Below, one piece after another: positions 50,447 through 59,761 of a stretch of 64,000 nt of DNA. Source of the stretch: RFPI01 sp964398195 (lineage in GTDB: Bacteria > Pseudomonadota > Gammaproteobacteria > Burkholderiales > Methylophilaceae); NCBI GenBank assembly GCA_964398195.1, contig CAYNLW010000001.1, forward strand, positions 1 through 64,000, written 5' to 3'. Position 1 is the first letter of the stretch; each line of letters begins with the position of its first letter. A model generated the notes under the pieces. That model was not told the origin of the DNA. It saw only the letters and a list, made by a program, of their open reading frames with translations, and ran no database searches. The position numbers and the translations under genes are program-made.

Positions 50447-51847
50447 TTAGGCTTCGTCCATATCCAGTTCTTGTATCTTTCTGGTCAGTGTATTGCGTCC
50501 TATGCCCAGTTGCACAGCGGCTTCTATGCGTTTCCCGCCAGTATGCTTGAGCGCTTCTTGGATCAATATTTTTTCAAATTCTGCGCTCAGCTTATCCAAA
50601 ATATTTTGCTCGCCACGATTGAGCGCGTTGGCTACCTCATTGCCCAGAGCGTTCTGCCAAGATACGCCATGACTGAGTCCGGACTGTTTGTGGCTATCCT
50701 CTTTAAGCTCGGGCGGCAAATCATTGACATCGATATTTTGCCCAGGCGCCATCACAGTTAGCCAATGGCAAACGTTTTCTAACTGTCTGACATTGCCGCT
50801 CCAGCTCAGCGTAGATAGATAACGCAATGCAGCAGCGGTAGGCTGTTTGGTTTCAACCGCTAGTTCTAGCGCGCTTTGTTGCAAGAAATGCTTGACCAGC
50901 AGTGGGATATCCTCAGGGCGTTCTCGCAAGGCGGGTAAACGCAGGCGTATCACGTTTAAGCGGTGAAATAGGTCTTCACGGAACAGGCCTTGTTTAACTC
51001 GCTCTTCTAAATCTTGGTGGGTGGCTGCAATAATGCGCACATTCACTTTCACCGGCTGGTGTCCGCCTATGCGATAAAACTGCCCATCACATAACACGCG
51101 CAGCAATCTAGTCTGCAAATCAGCAGGCATATCGCCAATTTCATCGAGGAACAAAGTGCCGCCATCAGCCTGCTCAAACCTGCCGCGTCGGGCGGCTTGT
51201 GCGCCGGTAAAAGCGCCTCTTTCATGGCCAAATAATTCTGACTCTAGCAAGTCCTTAGGAATGGCTGCGGTATTGATAGCAATAAACGGCTTGTCAGCGC
51301 GCGGGCTATGTTTATGCAGCGCGCTAGCGACCAATTCTTTACCGGTGCCAGATTCACCATTAATCAATACGGTGGCGTGCGAACGACTTAGTCTGCCTAT
51401 GGCCCTAAACACCTCTTGCATGGCCGGCGCTTGGCCTATGATTTCAGGCGCTTCTTCTGGTTCGCTTTGTTCAGCCGATTGTCTTTGCGTTTCTTCCACT
51501 GCGCGGCGTATCACTTCTATCGCTTGATCGACATCGAAAGGCTTGGCTAAGTATTCAAATGCGCCGCCCTGAAAAGCCGCCACAGCGCTTTCTAGGTCGG
51601 AATAGGCGGTCATAATAATGACCGGAATATCGGGCAGACGCTGTTTGATTTCAGATAAAAAATCTAGTCCCGAGCCATTCGGCATACGAATATCGCTAAC
51701 GATTACCTGCGGGGTATCGTGTTGCAGGCTCTGTAGCGCCTCGGCTGCCGATGAGAAGGTTTTAAATTCAAATTCGGTACGCGCCAGCGCTTTTTCAAAC
51801 ACCCAGCGTATCGATTTATCGTCGTCAATAATCCAAATTGGTTTCAT
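50447..51847 (-). CDS. glnG: Nitrogen regulation response regulator NtrC (GlnG)
   Basis: A sigma-54 activator, 466 aa. The receiver domain has the phospho-Asp in VIVSDIRMPNG (Asp about 54), the AAA+ domain has Walker A GESGTGKELVA near 165, the sigma-54 contact loop GAFTGA near 213 and Walker B GTLFLDEIGDM near 232, and the C-terminal Fis-type helix-turn-helix includes GIGRNTLTRKI. It follows ntrB by 27 bp. Likely regulator of the glnA promoter 54.6 kb. Confidence 0.96.
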   Translation of the reverse strand: MKPIWIIDDDKSIRWVFEKALARTEFEFKTFSSAAEALQSLQHDTPQVIVSDIRMPNGSGLDFLSEIKQRLPDIPVIIMTAYSDLESAVAAFQGGAFEYLAKPFDVDQAIEVIRRAVEETQRQSAEQSEPEEAPEIIGQAPAMQEVFRAIGRLSRSHATVLINGESGTGKELVASALHKHSPRADKPFIAINTAAIPKDLLESELFGHERGAFTGAQAARRGRFEQADGGTLFLDEIGDMPADLQTRLLRVLCDGQFYRIGGHQPVKVNVRIIAATHQDLEERVKQGLFREDLFHRLNVIRLRLPALRERPEDIPLLVKHFLQQSALELAVETKQPTAAALRYLSTLSWSGNVRQLENVCHWLTVMAPGQNIDVNDLPPELKEDSHKQSGLSHGVSWQNALGNEVANALNRGEQNILDKLSAEFEKILIQEALKHTGGKRIEAAVQLGIGRNTLTRKIQELDMDEA

Positions 51848-51874
51848 GCTTGTTCACACCATTCTGTTGCATTG

Positions 51875-52978
51875 CTATTGTCGGATACTGCCCGTTTTCA
51901 GCGCTGTGCTTTCGATGGGCAATAAGATATTGAAACAAGTGCGCCCCGGCTGGCTGTCGCATTCCACCATGCCGTGATGCTGGGTAATAAAGGTTTGCGC
52001 CAAGGTTAAGCCCAGTCCCGAGCCACCCTCGCGGCCAGACACTAATGGGTAAAACACGCGCTCTCTAATGGCTTCAGGAATGCCTGGGCCGTTATCAATA
52101 ATTTGTAAACGTATCGCCACGCGGTAGCGTTTTTTGGCCAGTGTGACCTGTCTTTCAGCGCGGGTGCGCAAGATAATCTCGGCATTTTTGGTGCGTGCAT
52201 TTTGCAAGGCTTGCGCAGCGTTGCGTGCGATATTCAGCACCGCTTGAATCAGCTTTTCGCGGTCGCCTATCAGTTCAGGCAAGCTGGTGTCGTAGTCCCG
52301 GCGCACGGTAATGTTGATGCCATTCTGCGGTGCTTCCGCCAGCAATAAGCTACGCACTCGTTCTAGCACTTCGTGAATATTGGTAGGCTCGTATTTAGGC
52401 ATACGATGTGGCACCAACATCCTATCCATCAGGCTTTGCAAGCGATCAGCTTCTTTGATAATGACTTGGGTATATTCGCGTAGCGCTGTCTGCGGCAGTT
52501 CGTCTTCTAACAGCTGAGCCGCGCCGCGCAAGCCGCCTAGCGGATTGCGAATTTCATGCGCCAAATTGCGCAACAATTCGGTATTGGCTTGTTGATGAAT
52601 CAACATTCTTTCTTCCCTAGCGATACGCAATTGCTGGTCCATCTGCTGAAACTCTAATACCAAACAAGCGGGTGCAATATCCACTGGGGTAACGGTGCAG
52701 GTGACCACCAAAGAAAGTTGCCGTGCGGTGGTGATAAAGAATTCATGTTCGCGGAATGGACTGCGTTGTTGTAGCGCTTGGTCAACCGCTTGTTTAAGTA
52801 AATCGCAGTTGGGGAAAATTTGTAGCAAGGATTGCCCGATAATTTGTTTGCTACTGAGGGCAAACAAAATTTCTGCCGCTGGGTTGGCATAAATCACTTG
52901 GCTGTCCGCATTTAGCAACATCACTGCGGTGGCTAAATGGTCCAGTCCTGCAAAGGATTTTAAAAGTTGATTTTCCAT
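51875..52978 (-). CDS. glnL: Nitrogen regulation sensor histidine kinase NtrB (GlnL)
   Basis: A soluble kinase/phosphatase acting on NtrC under PII control. A PAS domain covers about 5-110, the H-box NLAHEIRNPLGGLRGAAQLL carries the phospho-His near residue 135, and the ATPase has N box IARNAAQAL and G boxes DNGPGIPE and GREGGSGLGL. I used the ATG at 52978, where NtrB proteins begin; an earlier ATG at 53008 repeats the same ATGGAAAATC words and remains possible. Confidence 0.94.
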   Translation of the reverse strand: MENQLLKSFAGLDHLATAVMLLNADSQVIYANPAAEILFALSSKQIIGQSLLQIFPNCDLLKQAVDQALQQRSPFREHEFFITTARQLSLVVTCTVTPVDIAPACLVLEFQQMDQQLRIAREERMLIHQQANTELLRNLAHEIRNPLGGLRGAAQLLEDELPQTALREYTQVIIKEADRLQSLMDRMLVPHRMPKYEPTNIHEVLERVRSLLLAEAPQNGINITVRRDYDTSLPELIGDREKLIQAVLNIARNAAQALQNARTKNAEIILRTRAERQVTLAKKRYRVAIRLQIIDNGPGIPEAIRERVFYPLVSGREGGSGLGLTLAQTFITQHHGMVECDSQPGRTCFNILLPIESTALKTGSIRQ

Positions 52979-53085
52979 GCCTATGTGTTCTCTGCTGAGA
53001 TTTTCCATACTTAACAACTAAGCAACCCTTATGCCAACAGCGGGTTAAAGCACCTGATATTTTGCTTTTAACACTAGCAGATAGA

Positions 53086-53114
53086 TAAAAAAAGGCGGGT
53101 TGCCCCGCCTTTTT
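53086..53114 (-). terminator. Intrinsic terminator of glnA
   Basis: GGCGGG-TTGC-CCCGCC (53094-53109) is flanked by A- and T-runs; on the minus strand seven Ts follow. It separates glnA from ntrBC, so ntrBC need a separate promoter or read-through. Confidence 0.88.
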
Positions 53115-53126
53115 GCATCGCTACGC

Positions 53127-54536
53127 TTAGCAGCTGTAATACATACCAAATTCGATAGGATGTGGTGTCATACGTAAGTTATTCACTTCGCCCATCTTCA
53201 AGTCGATATAGGAATCAATCCAGTCGTTACTGAACACGCCACCACGAGTTAAGAACTCGCGATCTTTGTCCAAATATTCCAAGGCTTGTTCTAGAGAAGA
53301 ACATACAGTTGGGATTTGTGCATCTTCTTCTGGTGGAAGATGGTACAAATCTTTAGTAGCTGGATCGCCTGGGTGTATCTTGTTTTGCACACCGTCTAAA
53401 CCAGCCATTAACAAGGCGCTAAATGCCAAGTATGGGTTAGCGGTTGGATCTGGGAAGCGCGCTTCAACGCGACGCGCTTTATCAGAATGCACAAAAGGAA
53501 TACGGATAGAAGCAGAGCGATTTTTAGCTGAGTAAGCTAATTTCACTGGCGCTTCAAAGCCAGGCACCAAACGCTTGTAAGAGTTGGTGCTTGGGTTGGT
53601 AATCGCATTCAAGGCGCGTGCATGTTTGATAATGCCGCCTATGTAGTACAAAGCAAATTCGCTTAGGCCTGCATAGCCATTGCCAGCAAATAGGTTTTTG
53701 CCGTCTTTCCAAACGGATTGGTGCACGTGCATACCGGAACCGTTATCGCCAGCATAAGGCTTAGGCATAAAGGTAGCGGTTTTGCCGTAAGCGTGAGCGG
53801 TGTTTAACACCACGTATTTCAATACTTGTGTCCAGTCAGCGCGTTGTACCAAGGTGCTGAATTTAGTACCGATTTCACATTGACCAGCACCCGCCACTTC
53901 GTGGTGATGGACTTCCACTGGGATACCCAATTCTTCCAAAGTCATGACCATGGCAGAACGCACATCTTGGAAAGAATCGACTGGCGGTACTGGGAAGTAA
54001 CCACCTTTCACAGCTGGACGGTGACCGATATTGCCACCTTCGAATTTGTCATTAGATGACCAAGGCGCTTCTTCTGAGTTGATGCGCACAGAGCTTCCGC
54101 TCATGCTGACATCCCATTGCACAGAATCAAAAATAAAGAATTCTGGTTCTGGACCGAAATAGGCAGTGTCGCCCAAGCCGCTAGATTTTAAATAGGCTTC
54201 AGCGCGTTTAGCCAAGCTACGTGGGCAACGGTCATAACCTTTGCCATCGCTAGGGTCCACCACGTCACAAGTTAAGGTCAGGGTGGGTTCGTCAAAAAAT
54301 GGATCGATATTGGCGGTGTCTGGGTCAGGCATTAATTGCATATCAGATGCATTAATACCTTTCCAACCGGCAATGGATGAGCCGTCAAAAGCATGACCTT
54401 CAGTGAATTTTTCTTCATTGAAAGCAGAAACAGGCACCGTTACGTGCTGCTCTTTACCACGGGTGTCTGTAAAACGAAAGTCAACAAACTTAATGTCGTT
54501 GTCTTTCACCATCTTCAATACGTCGGCGACCGCCAT
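53127..54536 (-). CDS. glnA: Glutamine synthetase type I (GlnA)
   Basis: A dodecameric GSI-beta enzyme, 469 aa, assimilating ammonia into glutamine. Motifs: FDGSSIAGWKGI near residue 50, GPEPEFFIFD near 128, the catalytic block HHEVAGAGQCEIG near 210, KPYAGDNGSGMHVHQS near 260 and NRSASIRIP near 340. The adenylylation Tyr is present in KDLYHLPPEE near 397, so activity is probably controlled by GlnE. Transcribed from a sigma-54 promoter with NtrC sites (below), next to ntrBC. Confidence 0.97.
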   Translation of the reverse strand: MAVADVLKMVKDNDIKFVDFRFTDTRGKEQHVTVPVSAFNEEKFTEGHAFDGSSIAGWKGINASDMQLMPDPDTANIDPFFDEPTLTLTCDVVDPSDGKGYDRCPRSLAKRAEAYLKSSGLGDTAYFGPEPEFFIFDSVQWDVSMSGSSVRINSEEAPWSSNDKFEGGNIGHRPAVKGGYFPVPPVDSFQDVRSAMVMTLEELGIPVEVHHHEVAGAGQCEIGTKFSTLVQRADWTQVLKYVVLNTAHAYGKTATFMPKPYAGDNGSGMHVHQSVWKDGKNLFAGNGYAGLSEFALYYIGGIIKHARALNAITNPSTNSYKRLVPGFEAPVKLAYSAKNRSASIRIPFVHSDKARRVEARFPDPTANPYLAFSALLMAGLDGVQNKIHPGDPATKDLYHLPPEEDAQIPTVCSSLEQALEYLDKDREFLTRGGVFSNDWIDSYIDLKMGEVNNLRMTPHPIEFGMYYSC

Positions 54537-54607
54537 ATGAATCTCCTAAATATTAGTCAATTAGTTAAGTGAAAAAATTTGATGAATAAAGCTACGCCGT
54601 TTTTAAA

Positions 54608-54624
54608 AGCATGAAGCGTGCCAA
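54608..54624 (-). promoter_or_regulatory. Sigma-54 promoter of glnA
   Basis: On the minus strand TTGGCACGCTTCATGCT has GG at -25/-24 and GC at -13/-12 with exactly 10 bp between them, the invariant feature of sigma-54 promoters. Transcription should start near 54597, giving a leader of about 60 nt before glnA. Confidence 0.85.
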
Positions 54625-54684
54625 GTTGTTTATTGCAGATTTTCTTTTCGCACCAGTGACTTAGCAAAGCAGCACTATTTTATT

Positions 54685-54701
54685 TGCACCATTATAGTGC
54701 A
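54685..54701. promoter_or_regulatory. NtrC binding site (promoter-proximal)
   Basis: TGCACC-ATTAT-AGTGCA matches the dyad TGCACC-N5-GGTGCA at 11 of 12 positions. Its centre is about 96 bp upstream of the predicted start, like the upstream NtrC sites of enterobacterial glnA. Confidence 0.85.
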
Positions 54702-54714
54702 TATGCACGCAATA

Positions 54715-54731
54715 AGCACTATTTCGGTGCA
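54715..54731. promoter_or_regulatory. NtrC binding site (promoter-distal)
   Basis: AGCACT-ATTTC-GGTGCA matches the same dyad at 10 of 12 positions. It is centred 30 bp, nearly three helical turns, from the other site, suited to cooperative binding of two dimers on the same face. Confidence 0.82.
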
Positions 54732-54798
54732 ATTATGCGATGAGCTGGTTTTGTCGCTATACTTTCGATTTATTTTGCATCAATAGAAAGAGCGAAAA

Positions 54799-55251
54799 AT
54801 GTCATTATCTCAGATTTTGGAAAAAGCTAAACAACGCGCACAAGATTTAAATCTTCCTTATGCTGGCGCACTCACCCCACAAGAAGCTTATCAAGTCATG
54901 CAATTAGCGCCACAGGCGCGCTTGGTGGACGTGCGTAGCACGGCAGAATTGGAATTGGTGGGGCGTGTTCCTGGGGCGCAACATATAGAGTGGGCGTTTT
55001 ATCCCGGCATGGTGCCCAATCCACACTTCCAAAACCAACTAGCGCAACAAGTAGATCAACAATCCTTGGTGATTTTTCTCTGCCGCACTGGCGGACGTTC
55101 GCACAATGCTGCGGTACTGGCGGCACAAATGGGCTATAGCGAAGCGTATAACATGTTAGAGGGCTTCGAGGGTGAGGCGACTCCCGAGATGCGTCAGCGT
55201 TGTCGCATCAATGGTTGGAAAGTGGCGGATTTGCCTTGGACCAATGGCTAA
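54799..55251 (+). CDS. Rhodanese-like domain protein
   Basis: A 150-residue single rhodanese domain. The active-site loop CRTGGRS (Cys about 95) after VIFLC is present; VDVRSTAELELVGRVPGAQHIEW is the domain's N-terminal part. It likely handles persulfide sulfur; the acceptor is unknown. Divergent from glnA and 10 bp upstream of aroE. Confidence 0.9.
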   Translation: MSLSQILEKAKQRAQDLNLPYAGALTPQEAYQVMQLAPQARLVDVRSTAELELVGRVPGAQHIEWAFYPGMVPNPHFQNQLAQQVDQQSLVIFLCRTGGRSHNAAVLAAQMGYSEAYNMLEGFEGEATPEMRQRCRINGWKVADLPWTNG

Positions 55252-55261
55252 GCGCTAAGCC

Positions 55262-56083
55262 ATGACAGATTTATATGCCGTCATAGGCAATCCTATTCAG
55301 CACAGCAAGTCACCTCTGATACACCGCGCTTTTGCCCAGCAAACGCAGCAAGATATGGACTATCAAGCGGTGCTAGCGCCCTTAGATGGCTTTCAGCATA
55401 CCTTGCAACAGTTAATCGCCATGGGGGTGCGTGGCGCCAATGTTACCGTGCCTTTTAAATTACAAGCCTATGAATTGGCACAACGTGTTAGCGAGCGTGC
55501 GCAAGAGGCTGGTGCGGTGAATACCTTAATTTTCCAGCAAGGCGAAATCATCGGGGATAACACAGATGGTGTGGGTTTGGTACGCGATATCAGACAAAAT
55601 ATGGGCATAGATTTATATGCCAAGCGTATTTTGCTGATCGGTGCGGGAGGGGCATCAGAGGGCGTGCTACACCCCTTGTTAGCGGCGCAACCTAGTTTGT
55701 TGGTGATTACCAACCGCAGCATGGATAAGGCCATCAATATGGTAAAAAAAATTGAGGCGCGTGATGAGCTGCTATTGGTGAGTGTCAATGCTTATGCCTT
55801 TGATCAGTTAGAGCAACACCAGTTTGACATCATTATCAATGCCACTTCCAGCGGTCTGCAAAATCAACAACTGCCCTTACCTGCCAGTATCTTCGCCAGC
55901 AATGCGCTGGCCTACGACATGATGTATGGCAAGCAAACCCCGTTTATGCAGTTTGCCCAACAACAAGGCGCCATGGTCACTGACGGGCTAGGCATGTTGG
56001 TCGAGCAAGCGGCCGAAGCCTTTACTATTTGGCGTGGGGTAAGCCCTGATACTGCGCCCGTGATTGCGATGCTGAGGAGCTAA
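55262..56083 (+). CDS. aroE: Shikimate dehydrogenase (NADP+)
   Basis: Reduces 3-dehydroshikimate in the chorismate pathway. Shikimate-binding NPIQHSKSPLIH is near residue 9, the catalytic Lys lies in VTVPFKLQAYELA near 65, Asp in NTDGVGL near 103, and the Rossmann motif GAGGASEGVLHPL near 128. The 273 aa length is typical. It overlaps the mtgA start by one base (TAATG). Confidence 0.96.
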   Translation: MTDLYAVIGNPIQHSKSPLIHRAFAQQTQQDMDYQAVLAPLDGFQHTLQQLIAMGVRGANVTVPFKLQAYELAQRVSERAQEAGAVNTLIFQQGEIIGDNTDGVGLVRDIRQNMGIDLYAKRILLIGAGGASEGVLHPLLAAQPSLLVITNRSMDKAINMVKKIEARDELLLVSVNAYAFDQLEQHQFDIIINATSSGLQNQQLPLPASIFASNALAYDMMYGKQTPFMQFAQQQGAMVTDGLGMLVEQAAEAFTIWRGVSPDTAPVIAMLRS

Positions 56084-56793
56084 TGGCGGGCACGATCAAC
56101 AGCAAAAAGTCATGGGCTTGGCGCATTTGCAAATGGCTATTACTGATTTTACTGGCCTATCAATTATGGATTTTCTTGCATATCGTATGCTGGATTAAAT
56201 TCAACCCTGACAGCAGCGCGCTGATGCAGCAACGGCTTAGCCAAATGCAATGGAAGCGCCAGAATGCAGTGATTCAACATCGTTGGGTAGCCTACCCAAA
56301 CATCGCCAATGCTTTAAAACGTGCTGTGGTGGCCGCCGAAGATAGCAAATTTATCCAGCACCAAGGCTTTGATTGGGACGGCATACAGCAGGCTTATGAG
56401 AAAAATAAACGGCGCGGGAAATTAGTCGCAGGTGGCTCCACCATCTCTCAGCAATTGGCCAAAAACTTATTTCTTTCAACCCAACGCACCCCTTGGCGCA
56501 AGCTGGAAGAAGCCATGATTACCGTGATGCTGGAACAGACCATGAGCAAACGGCGCATCTTGGAGATCTACTTAAATATGATTGAATGGGGCGATGGCGT
56601 ATTTGGCGTCGAAGCGGCCGCGCGCCATTATTTCAATACTAGCGCCAGTGGCCTAACTGCGGCACAAGCTGCGCGGCTAGCGGCGATGATTCCCAACCCG
56701 CGCTATTTCGACCAACACCGCGCCTCGGCTTATTTAAATAAACGCACAGCCACCATTATGGCGCGCATGAATAGCGCGCAAATTCCGCGCTAG
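56083..56793 (+). CDS. mtgA: Monofunctional biosynthetic peptidoglycan transglycosylase
   Basis: A GT51 enzyme polymerising lipid II. One transmembrane anchor (about 12-34) precedes the domain: catalytic Glu in VVAAEDSKFIQHQGFD near residue 86, GGSTISQQLAKNLFLS near 120, second Glu in RRILEIYLNMIEWGDG. The 236-aa length is normal and there is no transpeptidase domain. Coupled to aroE. Confidence 0.95.
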   Translation: MAGTINSKKSWAWRICKWLLLILLAYQLWIFLHIVCWIKFNPDSSALMQQRLSQMQWKRQNAVIQHRWVAYPNIANALKRAVVAAEDSKFIQHQGFDWDGIQQAYEKNKRRGKLVAGGSTISQQLAKNLFLSTQRTPWRKLEEAMITVMLEQTMSKRRILEIYLNMIEWGDGVFGVEAAARHYFNTSASGLTAAQAARLAAMIPNPRYFDQHRASAYLNKRTATIMARMNSAQIPR

Positions 56794-56811
56794 TGGTGTG
56801 CTGGTGGACGA

Positions 56812-59634
56812 TTATTTGCTAGGCAACATGCTTTTCAGATAGCGTCCGGTATAACTGCTATCACAATCAGCCACTTGTTCCGGTGTGCCTTGCGCCAAGA
56901 TGGTACCGCCACCATCACCGCCCTCGGGGCCCATATCAATGATCCAATCGGCAGTTTTAATCACATCTAAATTATGTTCGATAATCACGATGGTATTGCC
57001 AGCATCGCGCAAACGATGAATCACATTTAATAGCAATTGAATATCGGCAAAATGTAGCCCAGTGGTCGGTTCATCAAGAATATATAGCGTACGCCCAGTG
57101 TCGCGCTTGGATAACTCTAGCGCCAATTTAACCCGTTGCGCCTCACCGCCAGACAAGGTGGTAGCAGACTGGCCCAATGTGATATAGCCCAGACCGACAT
57201 CTAATAATGTATGCAGTTTGCGCGCCACAGTCGGTACCGCTTGGAAGAAGTCATGCGCTTGCTCTACTGTCATAGACAGAATCTCGTGAATATTTTTACC
57301 TTTGTACTGAATCTCTAAAGTTTCTCGGTTATAGCGTTTACCTTGGCAACTGTCGCAGGGCACATACACATCTGGCAAAAAGTGCATTTCAACGCGAAGC
57401 ACCCCATCGCCTTGACAAGCCTCGCAGCGACCACCTTTGACATTAAATGAATAGCGCCCCGGACCATAGCCACGGGCACGGCTTTCCGGCACGCCGGCAA
57501 ATAAGTCGCGGATGGGGGTAAATAGACCGGTGTAAGTGGCTGGGTTAGAACGTGGTGTGCGGCCTATCGGGCTTTGATCGACATCCACCACCTTATCGAA
57601 AAATTCTAGTCCTTCAATCGCCTCAAACGGGGCTGGCTCGGTAGAGCTGCCATACAAATGCTGCGCCACTACGCGATATAAAGTGTCGTTAATCAGCGTC
57701 GATTTGCCTGAGCCTGATACCCCAGTGACACAGGTCAGCAAGCCGACGGGAATGGCCAGATTGACTTGCTTAAGGTTATTACCATGCGCCTTATGCAGCT
57801 TAATCCATCGCTTAGGGTCGGCGGCAGTGCGCAATTTCTTATATTCGATTTGTTTCTTGCCGCTTAAATATTGCCCAGTAATTGAGTCAGTATTTTGTTG
57901 GATTTGTTGCGGCGTGCCGCTGGCCACTATCTTACCGCCATGCTCGCCGGCACCGGGGCCGATATCCACCACAAAGTCGGCCGATAAAATAGCATCTTGG
58001 TCGTGCTCCACCACAATCACGGTGTTACCGATATCGCGCAAATGTTTTAGCGTATCTAATAAGCGATCGTTATCGCGTTGGTGCAAACCGATAGATGGCT
58101 CGTCCAATACATACATTACGCCAGTCAAGCCAGAGCCAATTTGCGAGGCCAAGCGTATGCGTTGCGCTTCACCGCCGGATAGCGTTTCTGCCGAGCGCGA
58201 CAAGGAAAGATAGTCCAAGCCTACATTGGTCAGGAAATGCAAGCGACTGGAAATCTCCTTGATAATCTTGTCTGCAATCGCTAATTTCTGCCCTTGCAAT
58301 TCAATAGTTTCAAAGAAAGTTAGTGCTTGCTTGAGCGGCATCTCACAAATTTCGTGAATATTTTTATGCGCTACTTTGACGTGTCTAGCCTCGATACGCA
58401 GACGTGTGCCTGAGCAACTGGGGCAAGGTTGCGAGTTAAGATATTTAGCTAGCTCCTCGCGCACCGTGGTGGAGTCGGTTTCGCGATAGCGGCGTTGCAA
58501 ATTATTGATAATGCCTTCAAAGCTATGCGATTTTTGATAGAAGCCACCCCGCTCATTTAGATAGCGGAAATTAATGGTCTCGCGTCCACTGCCATGCAAC
58601 AGCATATGCTGGATATGGGCGGGCAATAATTCAAACGGCTGCTCGATATCAAACTGATAGTGTTCCGCCAAGCTTAGCAATAACTGAAAATAAAACTGAT
58701 TGCGTCTGTCCCAACCTTTAATCGCGCCAGAAGCCAAAGATAAATGAGGGAAAGCCACCACCCGTTTGGGGTCAAAGAAACTAATCTGACCTAAACCATC
58801 GCATTGCGGACAAGCGCCCATCGGGTTATTAAACGAGAACAGCCTAGGTTCCAGCTCGACCAAAGAGTAATCGCACACCGGACAAGAAAATTTAGCAGAG
58901 AACAAATGCTCTTTCGCATCGTCCATCTGTACCGCCAGCACCTTGCCATCTGCCAGCCTAAGGGCGGTTTCTATCGATTCGGCGATGCGCTGCTTTAATT
59001 CTGGGCGCACTTTAATTCTGTCTATCACCACATCAATCGAATGTTTAGAGGTCTTGGCTAGCTTGGGTGGCGTATCCAAATCATAAATCTCGCCATCTAC
59101 CCGCACGCGCACAAAGCCTTGCGCTTTTAGCTCATCAAATAAATCCAGTTGCTCGCCCTTGCGCTCGCGCACCACTGGCGCAAGTATCATCAATTTAGTG
59201 TCTTCTGGCAGGGCAATAATGCTATCTACCATTTGCGAAACGGTTTGTGCTTCTAACTTAATATGATGTTCAGGACACTCAGGGTCGCCCGCTCTGGCAT
59301 ACAACAAACGCAAATAGTCATGAATCTCAGTCACCGTGCCTACAGTGGAGCGGGGATTGTGTGAGGTGGATTTTTGCTCAATAGAAATCGCTGGCGACAA
59401 GCCCTCAATCAAGTCCACATCTGGCTTGTCCATGCGCGCTAAAAACTGCCGCGCATAGGCCGATAGCGATTCCACATAACGGCGTTGCCCTTCGGCATAC
59501 AAGGTATCAAAGGCTAGCGAGGATTTGCCGGAACCGGAAAGCCCAGTAATCACTACCATTTGATTGCGTGGAATATCTAACGAAATGTTTTTTAGATTAT
59601 GGGTGCGGGCACCGCGTATCTTAATAAAATCCAT
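56812..59634 (-). CDS. uvrA: Excinuclease ABC subunit A
   Basis: Damage-recognition ATPase of nucleotide excision repair. Two ABC modules are complete: Walker A GLSGSGKSSLAFDT near residue 31 and GVSGSGKSTLINDT near 639, ABC signatures TLSGGEAQRIRLASQ and TLSGGEAQRVKLA, and the zinc fingers CPVCDY...CPQC and CEACQGDGV...CDSCQGKRYN. The 940 aa length equals E. coli UvrA. The neighbouring ssb, separated by an MFS gene, is a common arrangement. Confidence 0.97.
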   Translation of the reverse strand: MDFIKIRGARTHNLKNISLDIPRNQMVVITGLSGSGKSSLAFDTLYAEGQRRYVESLSAYARQFLARMDKPDVDLIEGLSPAISIEQKSTSHNPRSTVGTVTEIHDYLRLLYARAGDPECPEHHIKLEAQTVSQMVDSIIALPEDTKLMILAPVVRERKGEQLDLFDELKAQGFVRVRVDGEIYDLDTPPKLAKTSKHSIDVVIDRIKVRPELKQRIAESIETALRLADGKVLAVQMDDAKEHLFSAKFSCPVCDYSLVELEPRLFSFNNPMGACPQCDGLGQISFFDPKRVVAFPHLSLASGAIKGWDRRNQFYFQLLLSLAEHYQFDIEQPFELLPAHIQHMLLHGSGRETINFRYLNERGGFYQKSHSFEGIINNLQRRYRETDSTTVREELAKYLNSQPCPSCSGTRLRIEARHVKVAHKNIHEICEMPLKQALTFFETIELQGQKLAIADKIIKEISSRLHFLTNVGLDYLSLSRSAETLSGGEAQRIRLASQIGSGLTGVMYVLDEPSIGLHQRDNDRLLDTLKHLRDIGNTVIVVEHDQDAILSADFVVDIGPGAGEHGGKIVASGTPQQIQQNTDSITGQYLSGKKQIEYKKLRTAADPKRWIKLHKAHGNNLKQVNLAIPVGLLTCVTGVSGSGKSTLINDTLYRVVAQHLYGSSTEPAPFEAIEGLEFFDKVVDVDQSPIGRTPRSNPATYTGLFTPIRDLFAGVPESRARGYGPGRYSFNVKGGRCEACQGDGVLRVEMHFLPDVYVPCDSCQGKRYNRETLEIQYKGKNIHEILSMTVEQAHDFFQAVPTVARKLHTLLDVGLGYITLGQSATTLSGGEAQRVKLALELSKRDTGRTLYILDEPTTGLHFADIQLLLNVIHRLRDAGNTIVIIEHNLDVIKTADWIIDMGPEGGDGGGTILAQGTPEQVADCDSSYTGRYLKSMLPSK

Positions 59635-59761
59635 GTATCTCTCTTACAGCAAAATAATTCTCTATTGGGGTCAGCCTGTCAGTACAAGTTCAATTGTTTA
59701 TTCAGACAAATTGGGCAACCTGTTAATATACGCAATTTAGCGAATTAAGTTAATCTGTTTC

